Below, piece after piece: positions 53,190 through 60,341 of a stretch of 64,000 nucleotides of DNA. Position 1 is the first letter of the stretch. Every line of letters starts with the position of its first letter. This DNA is from 2-12-FULL-35-15 sp036386835 (lineage in GTDB: Bacteria > Bacteroidota > Bacteroidia > 2-12-FULL-35-15): positions 1-64,000 of the forward strand of contig DASVUX010000037.1 in assembly GCA_036386835.1 (NCBI GenBank), written 5' to 3'. The notes under the pieces were generated by a model. The model was not told the origin of the DNA. It did not search any database and saw nothing but the letters and a program-made list of their open reading frames with translations. The position numbers were made by a program, and so were the translations under genes.

Positions 53190-54404
53190 ATGCCTCAGTT
53201 GATTACTAAGATATTGGGTAGCCGCCCGAAACAATCAGCCTATCAGTACGATGATGTTATTATGAACTGGATCTATTCCGTTCTGTGCGACTGCTATCAC
53301 CTGAACGGTACTACCGCATTAAGATCAAGTTTCACCGAGATCCCAGGGATAAAGTTCCCTTCACATGATGTAATCGGTCGAGTTTTTAAATCCCTGGCCA
53401 CTCCAAACATTGTTTTCCACCGAGAGGAAGGAAAGAAACCTCATGAGATGAATCTGAATATCCCAATGAACGAACTTTTGATCGCAACCGCATGTAAATT
53501 GGGATTATTGAACCAAATGACTGGCTATACATTGGATTTTGATGCTACTGTCGTTGCGACTGAAAAAGCAGATTCTCAGTTCACCTACAAACAATTCTTT
53601 GGCTATAACCCTTCTGTGGCCTTCTTAGGAAATAGCATTCCGGTATTCATTGAAGGAAAAAGCGGAGCGACACACGCAGCTTTCAAGATGGCAGATACCC
53701 TGGGGACGATCATGGAATTGCTTTCAAAACAAAATGTAAAGGTTGCCAGGCTTAGGAGCGATGCCGCAGCCTTTAGTCAGTCCGTAGTTGAATTTTGCAC
53801 TGATCGCGGTATTGAGTTTTTTATCCGGGCAAAAAGAAGCAAAGGATTATATGAGCAGCTGGAACATGTTGAGTGGACACCGTGCGAGATCGGCCATATT
53901 CCACAGGAGTTAGCATCGATCAGATATGATTTCGGAGGAAAGGACTACCGGGTGGTAGTACATCGCAGGAAACTCCACGGGGACGATAAGACTGATGATA
54001 CTGGTTATCTGAAAGATGGCTACATGTATCGCAGCATTATGACAAATAATTATACAATGAGCGATGAACAGGTAATTCGCTTTTATGCCAAAAGGGGAGC
54101 TGTTGAACGGAATTTCACTAATTTGAATGAATTTAATTTCGAGAACCTACCTTTCAGTTATCTGAATGAGAATTGTGTTTTTATGATCGTATGCGCAATG
54201 GGATACGTGATGTATCAGCATCTTCTCCGGAAGTTCAGCGGAAAGCTCCCGTGGATTAGAAAGAATCTTATGCCGAAAACTTTTATCAAGCACTTTATCT
54301 TCGTAACGATGATATGGGTTGTAGAAAACGGAATCAAGGTTGCAGAACTGGATAGCGATGGAATCAGAGATTACTCCCCATTATATTCCAGGCCCCCGAG
54401 TTAA
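53190..54404 (+). CDS. IS1380-family transposase
   Basis: DDE transposase of 404 aa from the ATG. It has IS1380-type features: GSRPKQSAYQYDDVIMNWIY, the first catalytic aspartate in TLDFDATVV, the second in RLRSDAAAFS, and the C-terminal acid in KRGAVERNFTNLNEF. The homologous N-terminus continues upstream in the same frame to about 53097 (LRTKIRHINRKSNRHGGIL). No ATG, GTG or TTG exists there; an ATA stands where the start is expected. The full protein would be 435 aa, normal for the family. Translation from 53190 would lack about 31 residues, so the copy may be attenuated or dead. Confidence 0.85.
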   Translation: MPQLITKILGSRPKQSAYQYDDVIMNWIYSVLCDCYHLNGTTALRSSFTEIPGIKFPSHDVIGRVFKSLATPNIVFHREEGKKPHEMNLNIPMNELLIATACKLGLLNQMTGYTLDFDATVVATEKADSQFTYKQFFGYNPSVAFLGNSIPVFIEGKSGATHAAFKMADTLGTIMELLSKQNVKVARLRSDAAAFSQSVVEFCTDRGIEFFIRAKRSKGLYEQLEHVEWTPCEIGHIPQELASIRYDFGGKDYRVVVHRRKLHGDDKTDDTGYLKDGYMYRSIMTNNYTMSDEQVIRFYAKRGAVERNFTNLNEFNFENLPFSYLNENCVFMIVCAMGYVMYQHLLRKFSGKLPWIRKNLMPKTFIKHFIFVTMIWVVENGIKVAELDSDGIRDYSPLYSRPPS

Positions 54405-54419
54405 GGTCGTATTTTTAAA

Positions 54420-54427
54420 TATCTTTG
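54420..54427 (+). promoter_or_regulatory. -7 promoter element upstream of the HEPN gene
   Basis: TATCTTTG, a strong TAnnTTTG match, 13 nt before the ATG at 54441 and just past the transposase stop. No -33 TTTG at standard spacing. Confidence 0.5.
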
Positions 54428-54440
54428 AGAAAAACATTCT

Positions 54441-55103
54441 ATGAAAAAGTTTGCCGATTTACAAATCAGAATTGCGGAACTAATTCAAACCGCCCAAGCG
54501 GCCAGATTAGGGGCGAGTACAGTTCAATTTGACATGGAGGAGTATTCCAGTCTAAAAATGCAATCATTGTCATTTGCTGAAAGTATTTATGGAAAGAACC
54601 ACAGTATGTATATCGGATTAATGGAAGGATTTAAACCTTTCTATAACAACATGCCGGATATTCGGAACATTGACTGCTGTTTAGGTGCATTGATGGCAAT
54701 CAAAGCTGAAATAGATGGAGGTTGGTTAGGTACTCTGAAAGGTCAAATCATGGCTGAATCATTCTCTGATTTCCTTGAAATGGGTAACTACTTTTTAAAT
54801 GAAGGTTATAAAGATCCGGCAGCGGTGATGTTTGGAGGTGTATTAGAAGAGCATCTTAGACAACTGAGTATTCTAAATAAATTAGAGATCGTAAAAGCCA
54901 ATGGTAATCCTAAAATGGGAGGCGAATTAAATGATCAACTCAAAGCTGCAAAGGTTTATAACGATATAGTTCATAAAGCTATCATGAAGAATTTAGCAAT
55001 CCGAAACGCCTCTGCACATGGAAAATATGATGAGTTTACAGAACAGGATGTTAAAATCATGTATACTGAAATATTAAACGTGATGTTGAATAATCCAATT
55101 TAA
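54441..55103 (+). CDS. Stand-alone HEPN-like protein (putative RNase/defence)
   Basis: Helical protein of 220 aa. Its C-terminal part carries R188-N-A-S-A-H193, matching the HEPN ribonuclease motif RX4-6H with the common polar residue after R. The context is helical and HEPN-like (DPAAVMFGGVLEEHLRQL at about 125-142). HEPN RNases act in abortive infection, toxin-antitoxin and CRISPR effectors. There is no adjacent MNT or other classical antitoxin. The N-terminal 110 residues are unrecognised. It is convergent with the KTSC-like gene, overlapping 4 nt. HEPN identity is inferred from the motif. Confidence 0.6.
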   Translation: MKKFADLQIRIAELIQTAQAARLGASTVQFDMEEYSSLKMQSLSFAESIYGKNHSMYIGLMEGFKPFYNNMPDIRNIDCCLGALMAIKAEIDGGWLGTLKGQIMAESFSDFLEMGNYFLNEGYKDPAAVMFGGVLEEHLRQLSILNKLEIVKANGNPKMGGELNDQLKAAKVYNDIVHKAIMKNLAIRNASAHGKYDEFTEQDVKIMYTEILNVMLNNPI

Positions 55104-55318
55104 GAATCGTACCGGGGTTTATTCTGTGAAATATAGGTACTTAATCCTCTTCGAGCTGTTGCCCGGGATTTCATTGCATCGACATGCTTTTTACCAGCCC
55201 TTCTGTCACTGTATGTGTAAATATCTCCGCTTTTGAATTGAACGATTATAAAGTCTTCACCCGTTTCATAAGCAATTACACCGGACGGTTTACCACTTCG
55301 ACTTGAATATGATCTCAT
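55100..55318 (-). CDS. KTSC-like small protein
   Basis: Protein of 72 aa with the small beta-rich pattern of KTSC-type domains (SGVIAYETGEDFIIVQFKSG, DIYTYSDR) and a basic C-terminal half. KTSC proteins often occur in phages and mobile elements and their role is uncertain. It lies 61 bp downstream of the XRE regulator gene on the same strand, so the two may be co-transcribed. Confidence 0.6.
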   Translation of the reverse strand: MRSYSSRSGKPSGVIAYETGEDFIIVQFKSGDIYTYSDRRAGKKHVDAMKSRATARRGLSTYISQNKPRYDS

Positions 55319-55379
55319 GTTTTTTTTAGCAAAGTTAGTGAGGAGGTCGCTACCGGAAAAGAAATGTTATTTACAATTG

Positions 55380-55592
55380 TTATTCGAGGAATGCCTTTAG
55401 ATCAACATCCAATGCCTTAGCAATTTTGGCAAGGGTGGTTACAGTTACATTAATTCGACCTTTTTCGATCGGGATTAGGTTAGATTTCTCAATATCGCAT
55501 AAATCACCAAGGTCCTTGCTGCTCAATCCTTTCTTCTTCCGGATCTTAGTGATGTTCTCGCCAATTATTTTAAGATAATCTTTATCCTGCAT
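55380..55592 (-). CDS. XRE-family HTH regulator
   Basis: DNA-binding protein of 70 aa consisting of one helix-turn-helix: IGENITKIRKKKGLSSKDLG, the recognition region CDIEKSNLIPIEKG and TTLAKIAKALDV. It has no effector domain. A 20-bp inverted repeat 44 bp upstream of its start is a likely operator, so autoregulation and control of the divergent lipoprotein gene are inferred. Confidence 0.85.
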   Translation of the reverse strand: MQDKDYLKIIGENITKIRKKKGLSSKDLGDLCDIEKSNLIPIEKGRINVTVTTLAKIAKALDVDLKAFLE

Positions 55593-55636
55593 TGGGGCTG
55601 TATTTTACACAATGTGGCACTTCTTAAAAAAATATT

Positions 55637-55656
55637 AGGTATGACATATCATACCT
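55637..55656. promoter_or_regulatory. Probable operator of the XRE regulator
   Basis: Inverted repeat AGGTATGA-n4-TCATACCT (8-bp perfect arms), in the divergent region between the XRE gene (start 55592) and the lipoprotein gene (55705). A TATTTTTG -7 box lies 13 bp to the right. Confidence 0.6.
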
Positions 55657-55669
55657 ATTGTTTTTATCA

Positions 55670-55677
55670 TATTTTTG
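55670..55677 (+). promoter_or_regulatory. -7 promoter element of the collagen-like lipoprotein gene
   Basis: TATTTTTG, 27 nt before the ATG at 55705. The region where a -33 box should lie overlaps the XRE operator, so repressor binding would block it. Confidence 0.45.
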
Positions 55678-55704
55678 CTCAGAACCAATTAAAAAATCAA
55701 GAAC

Positions 55705-56217
55705 ATGAAAACAAAAATTACAACATTCGGCTTGCTCCTGTTTATGGCAGTATCAGCCACAGTATTCAATGGCTGCAAAGGAAAAGATGGTGCGCCAGGT
55801 GCAGAAGGTCCTAAAGGGGCTGATGGAAATGCAAATGTGGTCGGCACAACCTCGGCCACAATCTCTTCCTGGACCCTTGGTGGCGGAATTTTATACTCCG
55901 CTTCTCTTACCAGCACAGCAATTACTCAGGCCATCGTGGACAAAGGCGTGATCATGGTTTATGAAGATGATGGTTCAGGTGGATGGTACGCCCTTCCTTA
56001 TACCTTAGCTATTGAATCGAGTTCTTTTGGATTTGGTTACGCTTCCGGAGGATTTGTCAATATTTATATTACCAATACCGATGGTTCTACCCCATCCCAC
56101 CCCGGAACAAGAACTTACAGGATTGTAGCGATTACAAGTCGCGGCATGGAAGCTCACCCGGAAGTGGACGTGAAAAACTATGCTCAGGTTAAGCAGGCAT
56201 TCAATCTGAAAGACTAA
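55705..56217 (+). CDS. Lipoprotein with short collagen-like segment
   Basis: Protein of 170 aa. The signal peptide ends in the lipobox VFNGC (C24), directly followed by Gly-X-Y triplets (GKDGAPGAEGPKGADG, about 25-40). The rest is a Ser/Thr/Gly-rich beta domain (about 45-150). Bacteroidota carry many such collagen-stub lipoproteins of unknown role. Outer-membrane or surface location is inferred. It is probably controlled by the XRE operator. A 50-aa ORF follows 8 bp downstream. Confidence 0.8.
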   Translation: MKTKITTFGLLLFMAVSATVFNGCKGKDGAPGAEGPKGADGNANVVGTTSATISSWTLGGGILYSASLTSTAITQAIVDKGVIMVYEDDGSGGWYALPYTLAIESSSFGFGYASGGFVNIYITNTDGSTPSHPGTRTYRIVAITSRGMEAHPEVDVKNYAQVKQAFNLKD

Positions 56218-56225
56218 TTTGAGAT

Positions 56226-56378
56226 ATGGACCCGATAATGCAGGAGATTTTAACCAAATATGATCTCACGAGCGGAGAATCGGAAGAAATGGAGGTCCTG
56301 ATCGATGCCTGGCGAGAGCTTAATTTCTCGGATGATCAGATCAAAAAGGAGCTAAAGGATTACCACCTAAACCTTTAG
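56226..56378 (+). CDS. Small acidic protein, 50 aa
   Basis: Open frame from ATG to TAG with good protein character (MDPIMQEILTKYDLTSGESE, VLIDAWRELNFSDDQIKKEL). It is acidic and helical, and starts 8 bp after the lipoprotein stop. An intrinsic terminator follows 26 bp later. Operon position and composition support a real gene. No family recognised. Confidence 0.65.
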   Translation: MDPIMQEILTKYDLTSGESEEMEVLIDAWRELNFSDDQIKKELKDYHLNL

Positions 56379-56403
56379 TACAGGAGTTTACAGCAATTTT
56401 ACA

Positions 56404-56432
56404 AAGGCCTTCCCTTCCGGGAGGGCCTTTTT
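56404..56432 (+). terminator. Intrinsic terminator
   Basis: 11-bp GC-rich stem AAGGCCTTCCC / GGGAGGGCCTT (one G-U) with loop TTCC and a T-run. It closes the lipoprotein/50-aa operon and the accessory island. Confidence 0.9.
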
Positions 56433-56546
56433 CTTTAAAATCATCGATTTTTATCAAAGAACTTACTAAATGCCCCTCCCATACTGATATTTTGCTCATT
56501 TTTAGAGACCTGCGTATATTAGATTCAACAATAAAATGTTAATTAT

Positions 56547-56577
56547 TTTGCAGAAAGTAAAAAAGTACTTATCTTCG
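56547..56577 (+). promoter_or_regulatory. Promoter of the rplM-rpsI operon
   Basis: TTTG at 56547-56550, a 19-nt spacer, then TATCTTCG at 56570-56577. This is the classic Bacteroidota -33/-7 layout with one mismatch in the -7 box. Transcription would start near 56582. Confidence 0.75.
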
Positions 56578-56580
56578 CGT

Positions 56581-56602
56581 CCCATTTTTAAGGAAAGGTG
56601 GG
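56581..56602 (+). promoter_or_regulatory. 5' leader hairpin of rplM
   Basis: CCCATTTT / AAGGTGGG (8 bp with G-U pairs, 6-nt loop) at the very 5' end of the predicted transcript, 32 nt before the rplM start. Its position suits a ribosomal-protein autoregulatory leader. Confidence 0.45.
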
Positions 56603-56633
56603 CTTAAAGTATAAAATTTAATACATAAATAAA

Positions 56634-57089
56634 GTGGAAGCAATTAGTTACAAAACAGTTTCGGCAAGCAAAGAAACTGTAACAAAAGGTTGGGTTTTGA
56701 TCGATGCAGAGAACGAAGTTTTAGGACGTCTGGCATCTAAAGTTGCGTATATCGTACGCGGCAAGAACAAAACAAATTTCACACCTCACGTGGATACAGG
56801 TGATAACGTTATCATCATCAACGCTGAAAAGGTGAAATTAACAGGTAATAAAATGAACGATAAAGAATACGTTCGTCACACCGGTCACCCGGGCGGACAG
56901 CGTTTCGCAACTCCAAAAGAATTACTTGCTAAAAAACCAACGGAAGTAATTACAATGGCAGTAAGCGGTATGTTGCCTAAGAACAAATTAGGCGATGCTT
57001 TAAGACGTAACGTATATGTTTACGCTGGTGCTGAGCATCCTCATACGGCACAACAACCAAAAGAAATCAAATTAAATTCAATTAAATAA
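56634..57089 (+). CDS. rplM: 50S ribosomal protein L13
   Basis: Large-subunit ribosomal protein of 151 aa. Typical segments are GWVLIDAENEVLGRLASKVA, VRGKNKTNFTPHVDTGD, HTGHPGGQR and GMLPKNKLGDALRRNVYVYAG. The start is a GTG at 56634, which gives the normal N-terminus (EAISYKTVSASK); no ATG fits. It is followed 5 bp later by rpsI, the universal L13-S9 pair. Confidence 0.97.
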   Translation: MEAISYKTVSASKETVTKGWVLIDAENEVLGRLASKVAYIVRGKNKTNFTPHVDTGDNVIIINAEKVKLTGNKMNDKEYVRHTGHPGGQRFATPKELLAKKPTEVITMAVSGMLPKNKLGDALRRNVYVYAGAEHPHTAQQPKEIKLNSIK

Positions 57090-57094
57090 AAAAA

Positions 57095-57481
57095 ATGGAA
57101 GTAGTAAATACTCTTGGTAGAAGAAAAACCGCTGTAGCACGTGCATACGTGCAAAAAGGAAGTGGCGAAATTGTAGTTAACGATAAAGACTACAAAACGT
57201 ACTTCACAACAACCGTTTTACAAGGTAAAGTAACTCAGGCTTTCGCAGCAACTAAAACGCTGGGTGAGTATGACGTGAAGATCAATGTAAAAGGGGGCGG
57301 GGTAACAGGTCAGGCAGAAGCTGTTCGTTTAGCGATTGCCCGTGCTTTAGTCGAAGTGGATGCAAATCTTAAGCCTCTGTTGAAAGCAGAAGACTTAATG
57401 ACACGTAATCCTAAAATGGTTGAACGTAAGAAACCGGGTCAGAAGAAAGCCCGTAAACGTTTCCAGTTCAGTAAACGTTAA
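57095..57481 (+). CDS. rpsI: 30S ribosomal protein S9
   Basis: Small-subunit protein of 128 aa with TLGRRKTAVARAYV at the N-terminus, VKGGGVTGQAEAVRLAIARAL in the middle and the conserved basic C-terminus KARKRFQFSKR, which contacts P-site tRNA. It is translationally close to rplM. The 93 bp that follow lead to rpsB without a visible terminator. Confidence 0.97.
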   Translation: MEVVNTLGRRKTAVARAYVQKGSGEIVVNDKDYKTYFTTTVLQGKVTQAFAATKTLGEYDVKINVKGGGVTGQAEAVRLAIARALVEVDANLKPLLKAEDLMTRNPKMVERKKPGQKKARKRFQFSKR

Positions 57482-57574
57482 TATTATATGGTTTTGCAGA
57501 TCGTTCATACGGTTTGCATTTCCTTATTAAGATCATCTATCAAAAAAGTATTAATCAAATAATTAAGACACTCA

Positions 57575-58444
57575 ATGTCATCATCAAGAACAAATTTTAA
57601 CGAATTATTAGAGGCCGGATCTCACTTCGGTCACTTAAAAAGAAAATGGAACCCCGCAATGGCTCCGTATATCTTCACAGAAAAAAACGGTATCCATATT
57701 ATTGACCTGAACAAAACTGTTGCTAAAATTGACGAAGCTGCAAATGCTTTGAAACAAATTGCAAAATCAGGGAAGAAAATTTTATTCGTTGCTACCAAAA
57801 AGCAGGCGAAAGACATCGTTGCCGACAAAGTAAAAGCGGTTAACATGCCTTACGTTACCGAGCGCTGGCCGGGCGGAATGCTTACAAATTTTGCTACTAT
57901 CCGTAAAGCTGTCCGTAAAATGGCTTCTATCGACAAGATGGCAACTGATGGAACTTTCGATAATATCTCTAAAAAAGAGAAATTACAGATCTCCCGCGTA
58001 AGAGCTAAATTAGAAACCAACTTAGGAAGTATTGCTGACCTTACACGCCTTCCGGCTGCATTGTTCATCGTTGATATTTCTAAAGAACATATCGCAGTTG
58101 CTGAGGCAAAACGCCTTAACATCCCAACTTTCGCGATCGTTGATACAAACTCTGATCCTAACGCAGTTGATTACGCAATCCCTGCCAATGATGATGCCTC
58201 TACTTCAATCGCTTTAATTACAAGCATTATAACCAAAGCAATCGAAGAAGGTTTGTCAGAACGCAAAGTGGATAAAGAAACTGCTGCTGCTGAAGAAAAA
58301 GAAGGTGGAAAAACTTCACGTGATGAAGCTGAAAGCCTTGCAGAGGGTGCTAAATTCAAGTCTTCTGAAGAAGAAGGCGGAGTTAGCGTTGCTAAGAAAA
58401 CAACTACCGGAACTAAGAAACCAAGAACCGGAACAAAGAAGTAA
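57575..58444 (+). CDS. rpsB: 30S ribosomal protein S2
   Basis: Small-subunit protein of 289 aa. Family blocks are LLEAGSHFGHLKRKWNP, ILFVATKKQAKDI, RWPGGMLTNFATI and PTFAIVDTNSDPN. It is about 45 residues longer than the E. coli protein because of a charged, Lys/Thr-rich C-terminal tail, common in Bacteroidota. It lies upstream of tsf with a highly structured 135-bp gap. Confidence 0.97.
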   Translation: MSSSRTNFNELLEAGSHFGHLKRKWNPAMAPYIFTEKNGIHIIDLNKTVAKIDEAANALKQIAKSGKKILFVATKKQAKDIVADKVKAVNMPYVTERWPGGMLTNFATIRKAVRKMASIDKMATDGTFDNISKKEKLQISRVRAKLETNLGSIADLTRLPAALFIVDISKEHIAVAEAKRLNIPTFAIVDTNSDPNAVDYAIPANDDASTSIALITSIITKAIEEGLSERKVDKETAAAEEKEGGKTSRDEAESLAEGAKFKSSEEEGGVSVAKKTTTGTKKPRTGTKK

Positions 58445-58454
58445 ACTGAGTTAA

Positions 58455-58512
58455 CTTTATCCCGAAACACCTTGGGATGCGGATAAAGATCATCGCTGCA
58501 CACTAAGTGCAG
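58455..58512 (+). ncRNA. Two stem-loops of a possible structured tsf leader
   Basis: Hairpin 1: CTTTATCC (58455-58462) pairs with GGATAAAG (58481-58488). Hairpin 2: CTGCAC (58496-58501) pairs with GTGCAG (58507-58512). They precede the terminator hairpin at 58533. Together they look like a regulatory leader, though no known riboswitch class is recognised. Confidence 0.4.
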
Positions 58513-58532
58513 GAGAAATAATAATAACAATA

Positions 58533-58564
58533 AATATCCCGAAAGTAATTTCGGGATATTTTTT
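58533..58564 (+). terminator. Intrinsic terminator or attenuator between rpsB and tsf
   Basis: Perfect 12-bp stem AATATCCCGAAA / TTTCGGGATATT, loop GTAA, followed by TTTTTT. It ends only 15 nt before the tsf ATG, so tsf expression needs read-through or antitermination unless a hidden promoter exists. Confidence 0.85.
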
Positions 58565-58579
58565 AATAACATAAACAAA

Positions 58580-59416
58580 ATGACAACAATGACGATCACA
58601 GCAGCAGATGTAAACAAATTAAGGCAAATGACAGGTGCCGGAATGATGGATTGTAAAAAAGCACTTACCGAAGCAAACGGTGATTTCGAAAAAGCAATTG
58701 ACGAACTGCGTAAAAAAGGACAAAAAGTTGCTGCTAACCGCGGTGACCGTGAATCCAAAGAAGGTGCTGTTCTTGCTAAAGTTACTGCTGACAGCAAACG
58801 CGGAGCTGTGCTTGCAATCAATTGTGAAACAGATTTCGTTGCTATCAATGCTGATTTCATTAAGATGACAAACAACATTCTTGATATCGCAATTGAAAAG
58901 AATGCAAAAACTGCAGACGAATTAAAATCTTTGTCTTATGACGGAAAGATCACTATTGCTGATAAACTGATCGAGCAGACCGGTGTTATCGGTGAAAAGA
59001 TCGAGCTTACAAAATTCGAAGTGGTTGAAGCTCCTTTCGTATTGGCTTATGTTCACCCTGGAAACAAACTGGCAAACATTGTTGGTTTCAGCTCAGCTAC
59101 GGTTAAGCCTGAAGTTGCCAAAGATGTGGCAATGCAGGTTGCTGCCATGGCCCCTGTTGCTGTTGACAAAGGTGATGTTGATGCGGAAACTATCAAACGC
59201 GAGATTGAAGTTGGAAAAGAACAGGCACGTGAAGAAGGTAAGCCGGAAGATATGCTTGAGAAAATTGCAATGGGTAAACTAAATAAATTCTATAAAGAGT
59301 CAACTCTTTTGAACCAGGAGTTTATCAAGGATAATAAAAAGTCTATCGCACAATACCTCAACGAATCAGAGAAAGGGCTGACAGTTACAGCTTTCAAACG
59401 AATCGCTTTAGGTTAA
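58580..59416 (+). CDS. tsf: Elongation factor Ts
   Basis: Guanine-nucleotide exchange factor for EF-Tu, 278 aa. The N-terminal UBA-like domain has DVNKLRQMTGAGMMDCKKAL. The core has the TDFV signature (NCETDFVAIN) and the dimerisation subdomains follow. Start ATG at 58580; a second ATG at 58589 is nearly as good. The gene is preceded by a structured leader and followed by a terminator. Confidence 0.97.
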   Translation: MTTMTITAADVNKLRQMTGAGMMDCKKALTEANGDFEKAIDELRKKGQKVAANRGDRESKEGAVLAKVTADSKRGAVLAINCETDFVAINADFIKMTNNILDIAIEKNAKTADELKSLSYDGKITIADKLIEQTGVIGEKIELTKFEVVEAPFVLAYVHPGNKLANIVGFSSATVKPEVAKDVAMQVAAMAPVAVDKGDVDAETIKREIEVGKEQAREEGKPEDMLEKIAMGKLNKFYKESTLLNQEFIKDNKKSIAQYLNESEKGLTVTAFKRIALG

Positions 59417-59431
59417 TCAGTTTATATTTTT

Positions 59432-59460
59432 AAAGTCCCGATCATTCGGGACTTTTTTTT
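59432..59460 (+). terminator. Intrinsic terminator after tsf
   Basis: 10-bp stem AAAGTCCCGA / TCGGGACTTT, loop TCAT, then a run of T. It separates tsf from pyrH. Confidence 0.9.
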
Positions 59461-59583
59461 GACCTTCCCCCAACCTTCACCGGAAAAGGTTAAAGAAAAT
59501 ATTAAATAAGGAAACAACAACAGAACCGGTACGCACCCACGTATCGCCCCTTCAGAACGAGCGGGAATAAAGGGCTGAGGTCT

Positions 59584-60291
59584 ATGAAATACAAACGCAT
59601 ACTATTAAAACTTAGCGGAGAGTCGCTAATGGGAAAAAAACAATTCGGCATTGATAACTCACGAATCGCTGAATATGCAAAACAAATAAAAGAAGTATCC
59701 GATCTTGGAGTTCAGGTTGCAGTAGTGATCGGAGGCGGAAATATCTTCCGTGGGATCCAGGCGGAAGAAGGCGGAATGGACCGCGTGCACGGTGATTACA
59801 TGGGAATGCTTGCCACCATGATCAACTCTATGGCATTGCAGTCGGCCCTTGAAAAAGCAGGCGTTGAAACACGTTTACAGTCTGCAATTAAAATGGAACA
59901 GATCTGCGAGCCTTTCATCAGGAGAAAAGCGGTGCGCCACCTTGAGAAGAACCGTGTGGTGATCTTTGGAGCAGGAACCGGGAACCCATATTTTACTACA
60001 GATACTGCGGCTACGTTGCGTGCTATTGAAATTGAAGCGAATGTTGTTTTAAAGGGAACGCGTGTTGATGGGATTTATACAGCAGACCCGGAAAAGGATC
60101 CTTCCGCAACCAAGTATGACACGATCTCTTTTGACGAAGTATATGCCAAAGGGCTCGAAGTAATGGACATGACAGCATTTACACTTTGCAAGGAGAACAA
60201 GCTGCCGATCATTGTTTTCGACATGAACAAGCAGGGCAATTTAAAAAGTTTAATGCTGGGAGAGAAAGTTGGGACACTGGTTGATTTATAA
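59584..60291 (+). CDS. pyrH: Uridylate kinase (UMP kinase)
   Basis: Phosphorylates UMP to UDP with ATP. The 235-aa protein is of the bacterial amino-acid-kinase type: LKLSGESLMG near residue 8, VVIGGGNIFRG (about 46-56), GAGTGNPYFTTDTAA and KGTRVDGIYTADP. It is preceded by about 120 bp of leader with no clear -7 box and by AGG 7-10 nt before the ATG. It is followed by frr, the conserved pyrH-frr pair. Confidence 0.97.
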   Translation: MKYKRILLKLSGESLMGKKQFGIDNSRIAEYAKQIKEVSDLGVQVAVVIGGGNIFRGIQAEEGGMDRVHGDYMGMLATMINSMALQSALEKAGVETRLQSAIKMEQICEPFIRRKAVRHLEKNRVVIFGAGTGNPYFTTDTAATLRAIEIEANVVLKGTRVDGIYTADPEKDPSATKYDTISFDEVYAKGLEVMDMTAFTLCKENKLPIIVFDMNKQGNLKSLMLGEKVGTLVDL

Positions 60292-60341
60292 GATATATCA
60301 ATTAAATTTGCATCAACAATTTCACACTTAGCATTCAACTT

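Larger units (their letters stand above)
52940..54404 (+). mobile_element. IS1380-type insertion sequence (ends not resolved)
   Basis: The transposase gene, an upstream 12-bp hairpin and a left-side GC-rich tract (CCCCCTACGGG near 52942) suggest an insertion sequence of about 1.45 kb. I could not match convincing terminal inverted repeats or a target duplication, so the limits are approximate and one end may be degraded. It lies between the tRNA-like sequence and the HEPN gene. Confidence 0.55.

Noticed and set aside
58171..58878. 235-aa minus-strand open frame across rpsB-tsf
   Set aside because: It is antisense to two essential genes and their leader, and Ser/Leu-rich as expected of a shadow frame.
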